From Rhodospirillales bacterium BBD 1991-14 (GTDB taxonomy: Bacteria; Pseudomonadota; Alphaproteobacteria; Kiloniellales; Kiloniellaceae): a stretch of 64,000 bases of DNA. The notes under the pieces were generated by a model that searched no databases, had not been told where the DNA came from, and was given only the letters and a program-made list of their open reading frames with translations. Shown here piece by piece: positions 1-9,736 of this stretch. The position numbers and the translations under genes were made by a program. Within the stretch, counting starts at the first letter, position 1; the number at the start of each line of letters is the position of its first letter. The DNA lies in NCBI GenBank assembly GCA_001657395.1, contig LYSY01000001.1, positions 186,001-250,000 on the forward strand, written 5' to 3'.

Positions 1-250
1 GTACGGCCAGACCGTGCCCAACCTGACCGGCGGCACGGCGGTGATGAACGCCAACCATCACCTCTCAAAGCCCGTGCTGATCGGCGAGATCCAGGACGAC
101 GGCATGATCGAGACCGTCTGGTCGACCGACAAGGAAGTGGTGGGCGATGCCTGGAGCGACTTTATTCCGGAGAGCTCCAAGCTGACGGCCGACTGGACCT
201 ATCCCTGGGTCTGCGGCAATTGCGAGGCGCCGACCTACGCGACCAATTAG
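1..250 (+). CDS. urtA: Urea ABC transporter substrate-binding protein UrtA, C-terminal part
   Basis: This is the last 82 or so residues of a gene whose start lies left of the window. The reading frame is open from base 2 and stops at TAG 248-250. The tail contains ANHHLSKPVLIGEIQDDG and a cysteine pair in WVCGNCEAP, which fits the C-terminus of the UrtA family of periplasmic urea-binding proteins. The assignment rests mainly on context: urtB, urtC, urtD, urtE and the urease genes follow on the same strand. A GC-rich hairpin separates it from urtB. Confidence 0.85.
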   Translation, partial: YGQTVPNLTGGTAVMNANHHLSKPVLIGEIQDDGMIETVWSTDKEVVGDAWSDFIPESSKLTADWTYPWVCGNCEAPTYATN

Positions 251-266
251 CGTGCGTGCGAAGGGT

Positions 267-293
267 GAGGGGGCGACCGCCGTCTCCCCCCTC
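267..293 (+). terminator. Intercistronic hairpin after urtA
   Basis: Left arm GAGGGGGCGAC (267-277), loop CGCC, right arm GTCTCCCCCCTC (282-293), pairing with one mismatch and one extra C. No U-tract follows, so partial termination or protection of the urtA mRNA 3' end is more likely than full termination. It also argues for the urtB start at 318, since a GTG at 252 would put the hairpin inside urtB. Confidence 0.55.
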
Positions 294-317
294 CGATCTG
301 TGACCCTTGTTCGGGTG

Positions 318-1961
318 ATGCCTGTGTTTCGAAACGTGTTGAGGATATCGCTTGTCGCCGTCGCGCTGGCCGTGTTGCTGCCGGCGGCGGCGCGGGCGGA
401 TCTTCTCACGGATCTTCAGGCGCTCACCGAGAAATCCAACGAAACCAAGGCCGCGGCCGTGGAAGGCCTGGCCGCCGGCGGTCATGAACGGGCGCTGCCC
501 ATCCTCGAGGCCTATCTCGATGGGCACCTGTTCCAGGTGAAGGCCGATGACCGGCTGGTGATCGGGGAAGAGGCGGGCAAGGGCTACCGCATCTTCGATG
601 CCGTCACCGGCGAAGCCGCGGGCGAGCTTGGCAAGCGCAAGCTGCGCAAGGTCAGAATCAACAATCGCCTGCGCCAGGTGGTGAAGGCCGCACTCGGCGG
701 GCTTACCCTGGGCAGCGCTGATCCGGCTGCGCGGATGCGCGCCGCCGATGCCGTCTTCCGCTCTGCGCCGGCGGAAATGATCGGCCCGCTGGAAGCGGCG
801 CTGGCGAACGAACAGGATGCCAGGGTCGCCGAGCGGATCAGGCGCGCGCTGGCCGCGACCCGTCTTGTCAATGCCGAAGACGGCGCACTGCGCGTGACCG
901 CTCTTCAGACTCTTGCAGACTTCACCGATCCCGATGTCCGCGCTGTCGTTGCCGGCGTTCTGCGCGACGACGATGCGGGTGCGCCCCTGGAGGCCGACGC
1001 GGCGGTGCGCGCTGCCGCCGAGGAGACCCTCGCGACCATCGAGCGGGCACTGGAGTTCAACAGGTTTCTCGCCAGCATCTTTCAGGGCATCAGCCTGGGC
1101 TCCGTGCTGCTGCTGGCCGCCATCGGCCTGGCGATCACCTTCGGGGTCATGGGCGTCATCAACATGGCCCACGGCGAGATGGTGATGCTGGGCGCCTACA
1201 CGACCTTCGTGGTGCAGGAAGTCTTCCGCACCTCCTTCCCCGGCTACTTCGACTATTCCCTGGCGGTCGCCATTCCAGCCGCCTTCCTGGTGACCGGCCT
1301 GGTGGGCATCGGCATCGAGCGCGGCATCATCCGTTTCCTCTACGGGCGCCCTCTGGAGACTCTGCTCGCCACCTGGGGGCTCAGCCTGATCCTGCAGCAG
1401 CTTGTGCGCAGCATCTTCGGGCCGACCAACCGCGAAGTGGGCAACCCCTCCTGGATGAGCGGCGCCTGGGAGGTGGCCGGCGGCCTGACCCTCACCTACA
1501 ACCGGCTCTGGATCATCGTCTTCGCTCTGGTGGTCTTCGCCCTGCTGATGGCGCTCATCCGCTTTTCCAGCTACGGCCTGCAGATGCGCGCGGTAACCCA
1601 GAACCGCCCGATGGCCTCGTCCATGGGCATCCGCACCGGCTGGGTCGACGCCATGACCTTCGGGCTCGGCTCGGGCATTGCCGGCATGGCCGGCGTGGCC
1701 TTGAGCCAGATCGACAACGTCAGCCCGAACCTGGGGCAGGGCTACATCATCGACAGTTTCATGGTCGTGGTCTTCGGCGGCGTCGGCAACCTCTGGGGCA
1801 CCCTGGTGGGGGCCTTCTCCCTCGGTCTGGTGAACAAGTTCCTGGAGCCTTATGCCGGCGCCGTGCTCGGCAAGATCCTGGTGCTGGTGGTGGTGATCCT
1901 CTTCATCCAGAAGCGCCCGCGCGGCCTCTTCGCCCTGCGCGGCCGCGCGGTGGAGAACTGA
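318..1961 (+). CDS. urtB: Urea ABC transporter permease UrtB
   Basis: Membrane subunit of the urea importer, about 547 residues. From ATG 318 the protein begins with a signal-peptide-like segment (MPVFRNVLRISLVAV, cleavage near AARA-DL). Residues up to about 240 form a soluble alpha-helical region, as is usual for UrtB. A LivH-type permease with many membrane segments follows, containing GVMGVINMAHGEMVMLGAY and GGVGNLWGTLVGA. A GTG at 252 is in frame, but it would add 22 residues before the signal peptide and cover the hairpin. It ends 4 bases before urtC. Confidence 0.92.
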   Translation: MPVFRNVLRISLVAVALAVLLPAAARADLLTDLQALTEKSNETKAAAVEGLAAGGHERALPILEAYLDGHLFQVKADDRLVIGEEAGKGYRIFDAVTGEAAGELGKRKLRKVRINNRLRQVVKAALGGLTLGSADPAARMRAADAVFRSAPAEMIGPLEAALANEQDARVAERIRRALAATRLVNAEDGALRVTALQTLADFTDPDVRAVVAGVLRDDDAGAPLEADAAVRAAAEETLATIERALEFNRFLASIFQGISLGSVLLLAAIGLAITFGVMGVINMAHGEMVMLGAYTTFVVQEVFRTSFPGYFDYSLAVAIPAAFLVTGLVGIGIERGIIRFLYGRPLETLLATWGLSLILQQLVRSIFGPTNREVGNPSWMSGAWEVAGGLTLTYNRLWIIVFALVVFALLMALIRFSSYGLQMRAVTQNRPMASSMGIRTGWVDAMTFGLGSGIAGMAGVALSQIDNVSPNLGQGYIIDSFMVVVFGGVGNLWGTLVGAFSLGLVNKFLEPYAGAVLGKILVLVVVILFIQKRPRGLFALRGRAVEN

Positions 1962-1965
1962 CGCC

Positions 1966-3092
1966 GTGCTGCTCTCCAACGACCATGGCCGCCTGCTGTC
2001 GCCCCTGGGCGCAAAGATAACCCTCGGTCTGCTGCTGGCCGCCGGGGTGCTGGTGCCGCTGCTGAATCTGGCAGTGCCGCCGGACTCGGTCTTTCACGTT
2101 CCCACCTATCTCGTGAGCCTGCTGGGCAAGTATCTCTGCTTTGCCCTGCTGGCCCTTTCCGTCGACCTGATCTGGGGCTACTGCGGGATCCTCAGCCTCG
2201 GTCATGGCGCCTTCTTTGCCCTGGGCGGCTATGCCATGGGCATGCACCTGATGCGCCAGATCGGCGACCGCGGAGTCTACGGCCATCCCGTCCTGCCGGA
2301 CTTCATGGTCTTCCTGAACTGGAAGGAACTGCCCTGGTACTGGTACGGCTTCGACTCCTTTCCCTTCGCCATGCTGATGGTGGTGCTGGTGCCGGGCCTG
2401 CTGGCGCTGGTCTTCGGCTGGCTCGCCTTCCGCTCCCGCGTCACCGGGGTCTACCTCTCCATCATCACCCAGGCCATGACCTTCGCCCTCCTGCTGGCCT
2501 TCTTCCGAAACGACATGGGCTTTGGCGGCAACAACGGTCTCACCGACTTCAAGGACCTGCTCGGCTTCGACCTGCAGTCCGACGGCACCCGGGCCGCGCT
2601 CTTCGCCGCCTCGGCGCTGGCTCTTGCGCTCGCCTATCTGCTCTGCCGCTGGATCGTCGGCTCGAAACTCGGCCGCGTGCTGATCGCCATCCGCGATGCC
2701 GAGAGCCGCACCCGTTTCCTCGGCTACAGGGTGGAATTCTACAAGCTCTTCGTCTTCGTGCTTTCGGCCATGCTGGCCGGCATCGCCGGGGCGCTCTACG
2801 TGCCCCAGGTCGGCATCATCAATCCCAGCGAGTTCTCCCCGGCCAACTCCATCGAGATCGTCATCTGGGTGGCCGTCGGCGGGCGCGGCTACCTGCACGG
2901 CGCCATCCTGGGGGCGGTACTGGTGAACTACGCCAAGACCTACCTGACCGGGGCGGCGCCTGAGATCTGGCTGTTCTTCCTGGGCGGCCTCTTCATCGCG
3001 GTCACCGTCTTCATGCCCAAGGGCATCATTGGCTCGCTGGAGCAGGTGTCGGCACGCGTTCCCCTGCTGGCGCGGGCAGCCGGAGGCCGGCA

Positions 3093-3096
<4 letters not shown>
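1966..3096 (+). CDS. urtC: Urea ABC transporter permease UrtC
   Basis: Second membrane subunit of the urea importer, 376 residues, LivM-like. It has repeated hydrophobic segments and the family signatures GYCGILSLGHGAFFALGGYAMG and VGGRGYLHGAILGA. The GTG start lies 4 bases after the urtB stop, and its TGA overlaps the urtD ATG (ATGA at 3093-3096), so the two are probably translationally coupled. Confidence 0.93.
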
Positions 3097-3914
<818 letters not shown>

Positions 3915-3924
3915 GGAGACAAGC

Positions 3925-4623
3925 GTGGTGCTGAAGGTCCAGGACATCGATCTCTTCTACGGCGCCAGCCAGGCGCTGCGGAAGGTCAGCCTGACGGCCG
4001 CCAAGGGGGCGGTCACCTGCGTTCTCGGCCGTAACGGTGTCGGCAAGACGTCTCTCCTGCGGGCCATTGCCGGCCAGCAGGCGGTGAAGGGCGGGTCGAT
4101 CACCTGGGAGGACGAAGCCCTGGACGGGCTGCCGCCGCACCAGCGGGCGCGGCGGGGGATTGCCTTCGTGCCGCAGGGGCGCGAGATCTTTCCGCTGCTG
4201 TCGGTGGAAGAGAACCTGCGCAGTGGCTATGCGGCCCTGCGGCGAACGGAGCGTTTCATCGAGGACGAGATCTTCGACCTTTTTCCCGTCCTGAAGGACA
4301 TGCTGCGGCGGCGCGGCGGCGATCTTTCTGGCGGCCAGCAGCAGCAGCTTGCCATCGCGCGGGCCCTGGTTATGCGCCCGCGCCTGCTGATCCTGGACGA
4401 GCCCACCGAGGGTATCCAGCCGTCGATCATCAAGGACATCGAGCGGGTCATTCGCTTGCTCGCCGGCCGCGGCGATATGGCCATTCTGCTCGTCGAACAG
4501 TATCTTGAATTCGCAAGGGACCTGGCCGACAGCTATGCGGTGATGGATCGCGGGGAAATCGTTCTGACGGGCCGGGGTGAGGAGATGGTGGAGGCCGATG
4601 TCCGTCGCTACATCGCCGTGTGA
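3925..4623 (+). CDS. urtE: Urea ABC transporter ATPase UrtE
   Basis: LivF-type ATPase of the urea importer, about 232 residues. Walker A is GRNGVGKTS, the signature is LSGGQQQQLAIARAL, and Walker B is LLILDEPTEGIQPSI. I chose the GTG at 3925 because GAGGAG sits just upstream and the protein then begins MVLKVQDIDLFYG; the next GTG (3928) is equally possible. The end overlaps the chosen ureD start. Confidence 0.92.
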   Translation: MVLKVQDIDLFYGASQALRKVSLTAAKGAVTCVLGRNGVGKTSLLRAIAGQQAVKGGSITWEDEALDGLPPHQRARRGIAFVPQGREIFPLLSVEENLRSGYAALRRTERFIEDEIFDLFPVLKDMLRRRGGDLSGGQQQQLAIARALVMRPRLLILDEPTEGIQPSIIKDIERVIRLLAGRGDMAILLVEQYLEFARDLADSYAVMDRGEIVLTGRGEEMVEADVRRYIAV

Positions 4624-5497
4624 GGCTGCGGCCGTGGCTTTGGACCGGGGGGCGGGGGCCGTGGTACCTCTGCGGCGTCCGGCGGTGCACGGCGAGGCGG
4701 CGCTGTCGCTGCGCTTCCTGGATGGCGAGACCCGCCCGGCGGACCTCTATCAGCGCGACCCGCTGTCGCTGCGTCTGCCGCGGCCGGCGCGGGGCGACAT
4801 TCTGGAGGCCTGCCTGATCACCACCTCCGGCGGCATCGTCGGCGGTGACCGGCTGGACATCGCCGTTACTGCGGGGCAGGGCGCGCGGGCCCGGGTCTAT
4901 CCCCAGGCGGCGGAGAAGGTCTACCGCTCAACCGGTGCCGACAGCCGCATCGACGTGACCCTGACAGCCGATGCGGACTCCTGGCTGGAGTGGCTGCCGC
5001 AGGAAACCATCCTCTTCGATGGCGCGCGCCTCAGGCGGCGCACCACCCTGGACCTGGCGGCGGGCAGCCGGGCACTGGCCGGCGAGTTTCTGGTCTTCGG
5101 CCGCCGTGCCTCCGGCGAGCAGCTTGCCCGGGGATTGATCCACGATGCCTGGCGCGTGAGTCGCGACGGCACGCTGGTCTGGGCCGACGCCCTGCACATG
5201 GACGGTGACCTTGCCGCGCCGTTGGCATCGCCGGCCTGTCTCGGTGGGGCAACGGCTTTCGCCTCGATGATCTATGCAGCCGACGATGCGGCGAGCCATC
5301 TTCCGGCACTGCGCGACCTCTTGCCGGCGGAAAGCGCCGAGGCGCAGCACGCACTGACGGCGGTGAACGGGCTCATTGTCGGGCGCTTCGTCGGCCAAGC
5401 CCTGGCGGTGCGCCGAAGTTTCGGCAGCTTCTGGGCGGCGGCGCGGGCGGCTCTGGCCGATCTGCCCCCGCAGCTTCCGCGTCTCTGGCATCTTTGA
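4598..5497 (+). CDS. ureD: Urease accessory protein UreD
   Basis: Accessory protein that joins UreF and UreG in delivering nickel to apo-urease. About 299 residues, a little longer than usual. Family features: ITTSGGIVGGDRLDI, a run through QAAEKVYRS, and LEWLPQETILFDGARLRRRT. Start ATG 4598 overlaps the end of urtE by 26 bases; a GTG at 4577 is the alternative. The overlap ties urease maturation to urea import in one transcript. Confidence 0.93.
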   Translation: MSVATSPCEAAAVALDRGAGAVVPLRRPAVHGEAALSLRFLDGETRPADLYQRDPLSLRLPRPARGDILEACLITTSGGIVGGDRLDIAVTAGQGARARVYPQAAEKVYRSTGADSRIDVTLTADADSWLEWLPQETILFDGARLRRRTTLDLAAGSRALAGEFLVFGRRASGEQLARGLIHDAWRVSRDGTLVWADALHMDGDLAAPLASPACLGGATAFASMIYAADDAASHLPALRDLLPAESAEAQHALTAVNGLIVGRFVGQALAVRRSFGSFWAAARAALADLPPQLPRLWHL

Positions 5498-5528
5498 AGA
5501 AAAATGAGAAATATTAGGGGAGTAGGAT

Positions 5529-5831
5529 GTGAACCTGACGCCGCGTGAAAAGGACAAGCTGCTGGTCGCCATGGCCGCCATGGTGGCGCGCAACCGCCTG
5601 GGCCGGGGGTGCAAGCTGAACTATCCGGAGGCCATCGCGCTGATCTCCGACTTCGTGGTGGAAGGCGCGCGCGACGGGCGCCCGGTGGCCGACCTCATGC
5701 GCGACGGCGGCACGGTCCTCGGCCGCGACCAGGTGATGGAGGGTGTGGCCGAGATGATCCACGAGATACAGGTGGAGGCCACCTTTCCCGACGGCACCAA
5801 GCTGGTGACCGTGCACCAGCCGATCCGCTAG
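5529..5831 (+). CDS. ureA: Urease gamma subunit UreA
   Basis: Smallest structural subunit of urease, 100 residues, the normal length. It begins [17 protein letters not shown] and contains [21 protein letters not shown] and the tail VTVHQPI, both typical of the family. It starts at GTG 5529, 31 bases after ureD, with AGTAGGA just upstream. Separate gamma and beta genes are the common bacterial arrangement. Confidence 0.97.
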   Translation: MNLTPREKDKLLVAMAAMVARNRLGRGCKLNYPEAIALISDFVVEGARDGRPVADLMRDGGTVLGRDQVMEGVAEMIHEIQVEATFPDGTKLVTVHQPIR

Positions 5832-5843
5832 GGAGGCCGCGCG

Positions 5844-6167
5844 ATGATCCCCGGAGAAATCATGGTCGCCGAGGGCGACATCACCCTGAACGAAGGGCGG
5901 GAGGCGATCGCCCTGATGGTCGCCAACAGCGGCGACCGGCCGATCCAGGTCGGCTCCCACTATCATTTCTACGAGACCAACGAGGCGCTGGTCTTCGACC
6001 GCGACAAGGCGCTGGGCCGCCGGCTGGACATCGCCGCCGGCACTGCCGTGCGCTTCGAGCCCGGCCAGAGCCGCGAGGTCAGCCTGATTCCCTATGCGGG
6101 CGCACGCCAGGTTTACGGCTTCAACGCCCGGGTCAACGGCCCCCTCACCGAAGACATGGGGGGCTAG
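5844..6167 (+). CDS. ureB: Urease beta subunit UreB
   Basis: Structural subunit of urease, 107 residues. It begins [19 protein letters not shown] and carries the conserved [16 protein letters not shown] block and [19 protein letters not shown] lies just upstream of the ATG. The end is 4 bases before ureC. Confidence 0.97.
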   Translation: MIPGEIMVAEGDITLNEGREAIALMVANSGDRPIQVGSHYHFYETNEALVFDRDKALGRRLDIAAGTAVRFEPGQSREVSLIPYAGARQVYGFNARVNGPLTEDMGG

Positions 6168-6171
6168 GGCC

Positions 6172-7881
6172 ATGCCGCAGAAGATCGACCGCGCCGCCTA
6201 TGCCGCCATGTTCGGCCCCACGGTCGGGGACCGTGTCCGCCTGGCCGACACCGAGCTTGTCATCGAAGTCGAGGAAGACAAGACAACCTACGGAGAAGAA
6301 ATCAAGTTCGGCGGCGGAAAGGTGATCCGCGACGGCATGGGGCAGGCCCAGGCGAGCCGCGCCCAGGGCGCCGTCGACACGGTCATCACCAACGCGCTGA
6401 TCGTCGACCACTGGGGCATCGTGAAGGCCGACGTCGGCCTGAAGGACGGGCGCATCGCCGCCATCGGCAAGGCCGGGAACCCGGACGTGCAGCCCGGCGT
6501 CGATATTGTGGTCGGTCCGGGGACCGAGGCCATCGCGGGCGAGGGGCGTATCCTCACGGCGGGCGGCATCGATGCGCACATCCACTGGATCTGCCCGCAG
6601 CAGATGGAGGATGCACTCTACTCCGGCGTCACCACCATGCTGGGCGGCGGCACCGGCCCCGCCGAGGGCACCAACGCCACGACGGCGACGCCCGGGCCCT
6701 GGCACATCGCGCGCATGCTGCAGGCTGCCGAGGGCTTCCCCATGAACCTCGGTTTCTTCGGCAAGGGCAACGCGACCAAGCCGGATGCCCTGCGCGAACA
6801 GATCGCCGCCGGCGCCTGTGCGCTGAAGCTGCACGAGGACTGGGGGACGACGCCGGCGGCCATCGACACCTGTCTTTCGGTGGCCGAAGAGATGGACATC
6901 GGCGTGGCCATCCACACCGATACGCTCAACGAGTCGGGTTTTGTCGAGAACACCGTGGCCGCCTTCAAGGGCCGCACCATTCACGCCTTTCATACCGAAG
7001 GCGCCGGCGGCGGCCATGCCCCGGACATCATCAAGGTCTGCGGCGAGACCAATGTCCTGCCGTCCTCCACCAACCCGACGCGGCCCTTCACGGTGAACAC
7101 GGTGGACGAGCATCTCGACATGCTGATGGTCTGCCACCACCTGGACCCCAAGATCCCGGAGGACCTGGCCTTCGCCGAGAGCCGCATCCGGCGGGAGACC
7201 ATTGCCGCCGAAGACATCCTCCACGACCTCGGCGCCTTTTCCATGATTGCCTCCGACAGCCAGGCCATGGGGCGCGTGGGGGAGGTGATCATCCGCACCT
7301 GGCAGACCGCCGACAAGATGAAGAAGCAGCGCGGCGCCCTGCCGGAGGACAGCGGGCGCAACGACAACTTCCGGGTCAAGCGCTACATCGCGAAGTACAC
7401 CATCAATCCGGCGCTGACCCACGGCATCGCCGACTCGGTGGGCTCCGTCGAGGTCGGCAAGCTGGCCGATCTGGTGCTCTGGAAGCCCATGTTCTTCGGC
7501 GTGAAACCGGATCTGGTGCTGAAGTGCGGCAGCATCGCGGCGGCGGCCATGGGCGATCCCAACGCCTCCATCCCGACGCCGCAGCCGGTCCACTACCGCC
7601 CCATGTTCGCCGGCTTCGGCAAGGCCATGACCGAAAGCGCCGTCACCTTTGTCTCCCAGGCCGCGGCGGAGGGCGACGCGGGGCGGCTGCTCGGGCTCTC
7701 CCGCCAGGTCGTGCCGGTCTCCGGCATCCGCACGGTGACCAAGAAGGACATGGTGCTGAACGACTACACGCCGGAAGTGGAGGTCGATCCCGAGACCTAC
7801 GAGGTGCGGGCCGATGGCACGCTCTTGACCTGCGAGCCGGCGGAGGTGCTGCCCATGGCGCAGCGCTACTTCCTGTTCTAG
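6172..7881 (+). CDS. ureC: Urease alpha (catalytic) subunit UreC
   Basis: Nickel-dependent amidohydrolase converting urea to ammonia and carbamate, 569 residues. Active-site elements are present: metal histidines in DAHIH (about 136 and 138), the lysine to be carbamylated in ALKLHEDWG (about K219), and the flap with [12 protein letters not shown]. Nothing suggests inactivation. I chose ATG 6172, which gives [20 protein letters not shown]; an upstream in-frame extension to 6094 only overlaps ureB. Confidence 0.98.
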   Translation: MPQKIDRAAYAAMFGPTVGDRVRLADTELVIEVEEDKTTYGEEIKFGGGKVIRDGMGQAQASRAQGAVDTVITNALIVDHWGIVKADVGLKDGRIAAIGKAGNPDVQPGVDIVVGPGTEAIAGEGRILTAGGIDAHIHWICPQQMEDALYSGVTTMLGGGTGPAEGTNATTATPGPWHIARMLQAAEGFPMNLGFFGKGNATKPDALREQIAAGACALKLHEDWGTTPAAIDTCLSVAEEMDIGVAIHTDTLNESGFVENTVAAFKGRTIHAFHTEGAGGGHAPDIIKVCGETNVLPSSTNPTRPFTVNTVDEHLDMLMVCHHLDPKIPEDLAFAESRIRRETIAAEDILHDLGAFSMIASDSQAMGRVGEVIIRTWQTADKMKKQRGALPEDSGRNDNFRVKRYIAKYTINPALTHGIADSVGSVEVGKLADLVLWKPMFFGVKPDLVLKCGSIAAAAMGDPNASIPTPQPVHYRPMFAGFGKAMTESAVTFVSQAAAEGDAGRLLGLSRQVVPVSGIRTVTKKDMVLNDYTPEVEVDPETYEVRADGTLLTCEPAEVLPMAQRYFLF

Positions 7882-7892
7882 GGGCCGGCGCG

Positions 7893-8414
7893 ATGCAGAG
7901 AGCGACCACGGTTCGTGCGGCCGGGACCTGGTCCCCGGCGGAGGCCTGCGATGCGGTGCGCCTGGATTTCGATGCGCGCCATCGCCGCCGCATCGTCATG
8001 AAGGGCGAGGCTGGGGTGGAGTTTCTGCTGGACCTGCCCGAAGCCATAGCGCTGTCGGACGGCGACGGCCTGGTGCTGGAGGCGGGCGGCACGGTCGCCG
8101 TGGTGGCGGCGCCCGAACGCCTGATCGAGGTGCGGGCCGGGCCTGGCGCCGACCTGCTGCGCATCGCCTGGCACCTTGGCAACCGTCATCTGCCGACCCA
8201 GTTGCTGGGCGACCGTCTGCGCATCCGTGAGGACCACGTGATCCTGGAGATGCTGCAGAAGCTGGGTGCGCGCACAGCGTTGATCGAAGCGCCCTTCAGT
8301 CCCGAAGGCGGCGCCTACGGTCACGGAAGAACGCAGGGGCACGGCCATGGCGGGCCCGGGCATGGCGGACACGGGCATGGCGGACACGGGCATGGCGGAC
8401 ACGGGCATGACTGA
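7893..8414 (+). CDS. ureE: Urease nickel metallochaperone UreE with His-rich tail
   Basis: Nickel-binding chaperone, 173 residues from ATG 7893. The core contains HLGNRHLPTQ with the usual metal-site histidine region, and RIREDHVILEML. The last 25 or so residues are almost only Gly and His (repeats of HGGHG), the kind of nickel-binding tail found in Klebsiella-type UreE. The tail is encoded by a 15-bp tandem repeat. The gene overlaps ureF by 8 bases. Confidence 0.94.
   Translation: MQRATTVRAAGTWSPAEACDAVRLDFDARHRRRIVMKGEAGVEFLLDLPEAIALSDGDGLVLEAGGTVAVVAAPERLIEVRAGPGADLLRIAWHLGNRHLPTQLLGDRLRIREDHVILEMLQKLGARTALIEAPFSPEGGAYGHGRTQGHGHGGPGHGGHGHGGHGHGGHGHD
8358..8409 (+). repeat. 15-bp tandem repeat coding the UreE tail and an alternative UreF N-terminus
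   Basis: Three exact copies of GGGCATGGCGGACAC at 8358-8372, 8373-8387 and 8388-8402, followed by a partial copy. In the ureE frame each copy adds HGGHG; in the ureF frame each adds MADTG and a new in-frame ATG. Since 15 is a multiple of 3, copy-number change keeps both frames. Confidence 0.9.
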
Positions 8415-9093
8415 ACCGCTCGATCACGCGGGGCTCTACCGCCTGATGACCTGGCTTTCGCCGTCCTACCCTGTGGGCGCCTTCAGCTACTCGCACGGCC
8501 TGGAGTACGCCGTCGAGAACGGCACGGTGACCGATGCGGCGGCGCTGGAGAACTGGCTGCGGGACCTGTTGCTTTTCGGCTCCGGACGCAACGATGCCTG
8601 CCTCTTTCACCATGCCTTCGAGGCCGCGGATGACCTGGAGAAGTTGCTGGAAGTCAATGTATTGGCGGCGGCTTTTGTCGCATCGTCTGAGCGTCATCTG
8701 GAGACGACCGCGCAAGGCCGCGCCTTTGCCGAGGCCACCCGCGATGCCTGGCCTTGTGCCGCGCTCGACCGTCTGCTGTCGGTCTCGGCAGGGCCGCCGG
8801 CCTACCCTGTGGTGGTGGCCGTTGCGGCTGCCGGCCACGGTTTGCCGCTGGCTGCCGGCCTCCACGCCTACCTGCACGGCTTTGCCGCCAACATCGTCTC
8901 TGCCGGGGTGCGTCTCATTCCGCTGGGCCAGAGCGACGGGCAGCGTGTGACGGCGGCGCTGGAGCCGGCCATTGCCGAGACCGCGGCGCTGGCGCAGACC
9001 ATGCCGCTGGAGGATCTCGGCGGTGCCTCCGCCCTGGCCGATCTGGCGGCGATGAAACACGAAACCCAGTACACGAGGTTGTTCCGATCATGA
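8407..9093 (+). CDS. ureF: Urease accessory protein UreF
   Basis: Component of the UreDFG nickel-insertion complex, 228 residues from ATG 8407. Signature region [20 protein letters not shown] near the N-terminus, and [13 protein letters not shown] at the C-terminus. Four further in-frame ATGs lie upstream inside the tandem repeat (8347, 8362, 8377, 8392), so longer forms starting (MADTG)n are possible. I prefer 8407 because it gives the usual family N-terminus. Confidence 0.93.
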   Translation: MTEPLDHAGLYRLMTWLSPSYPVGAFSYSHGLEYAVENGTVTDAAALENWLRDLLLFGSGRNDACLFHHAFEAADDLEKLLEVNVLAAAFVASSERHLETTAQGRAFAEATRDAWPCAALDRLLSVSAGPPAYPVVVAVAAAGHGLPLAAGLHAYLHGFAANIVSAGVRLIPLGQSDGQRVTAALEPAIAETAALAQTMPLEDLGGASALADLAAMKHETQYTRLFRS

Positions 9094-9731
9094 CCACAGC
9101 ACAGACAGGCCCTTTGCGGGTCGGTATCGGCGGGCCGGTGGGCTCCGGCAAGACGGCGCTGATGGACGCGCTCTGCAAGACGCTATCGCAGCGCTACGAC
9201 ATCGCCGCCATCACCAACGACATCTATACCCGCGAAGATGCGGAGTTCCTGACCCGCTCAGGCGCCCTGCCGCCGGAGCGCATCGTTGGGGTGGAGACCG
9301 GCGGCTGCCCGCATACGGCCATCCGCGAGGACGCCTCCATCAATCTGGCCGCCGTCGCCGACCTGCGCACGCAGTTTCCCGAGCTCGATCTGGTGCTGAT
9401 CGAATCCGGCGGCGACAACCTGGCAGCCACCTTCAGCCCGGAGCTGGCCGATATCACCATCTACGTGATCGACGTCTCCGCCGGTGACAAGATCCCGCGC
9501 AAGGGCGGGCCGGGGATCACCCGTTCCGACCTGCTTGTGATCAACAAGACGGACCTGGCGCCGCTGGTGGGCGCGGATCTCGGCGTCATGGACCGCGATG
9601 CCAAGAAGATGCGCGGCGAGCGGCCCTTCGTCTTCGCCCAGGTGAAGGCGGGGCAGGGGGTGGCAGAGGTCGCCGCCTTCATTGAGCGCCTCGGCGGTCT
9701 GGCAAAGGACGCCGAAAGCTCCGTCGCCTAA
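9090..9731 (+). CDS. ureG: Urease accessory GTPase UreG
   Basis: SIMIBI-class GTPase that powers nickel delivery to urease, 213 residues. P-loop GPVGSGKT at about 15-22, metal site GCPHTAI, and guanine-specificity motif NKTDLAP. It starts at ATG 9090 inside the ureF stop (ATGA overlap). It ends the urt-ure operon, 5 bases from the convergent recQ. Confidence 0.97.
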   Translation: MTTAQTGPLRVGIGGPVGSGKTALMDALCKTLSQRYDIAAITNDIYTREDAEFLTRSGALPPERIVGVETGGCPHTAIREDASINLAAVADLRTQFPELDLVLIESGGDNLAATFSPELADITIYVIDVSAGDKIPRKGGPGITRSDLLVINKTDLAPLVGADLGVMDRDAKKMRGERPFVFAQVKAGQGVAEVAAFIERLGGLAKDAESSVA

Positions 9732-9736
9732 AACAG

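Noticed and set aside
252-317. GTG at 252 as the urtB start
   Set aside because: It would add 22 residues before an evident signal peptide and place the post-urtA hairpin inside the coding region.
162-1979. Long minus-strand open frame (605 codons) opposite urtB
   Set aside because: It mirrors codon bias of the GC-rich urtB gene; the translation is rich in His, Gln, Gly and Asp with no fold pattern, while urtB is a clear family member.
8358-8409. Short direct repeats as a CRISPR or mobile-element trace
   Set aside because: The copies are contiguous, 15 bases long, without spacers, and lie inside two coding frames.
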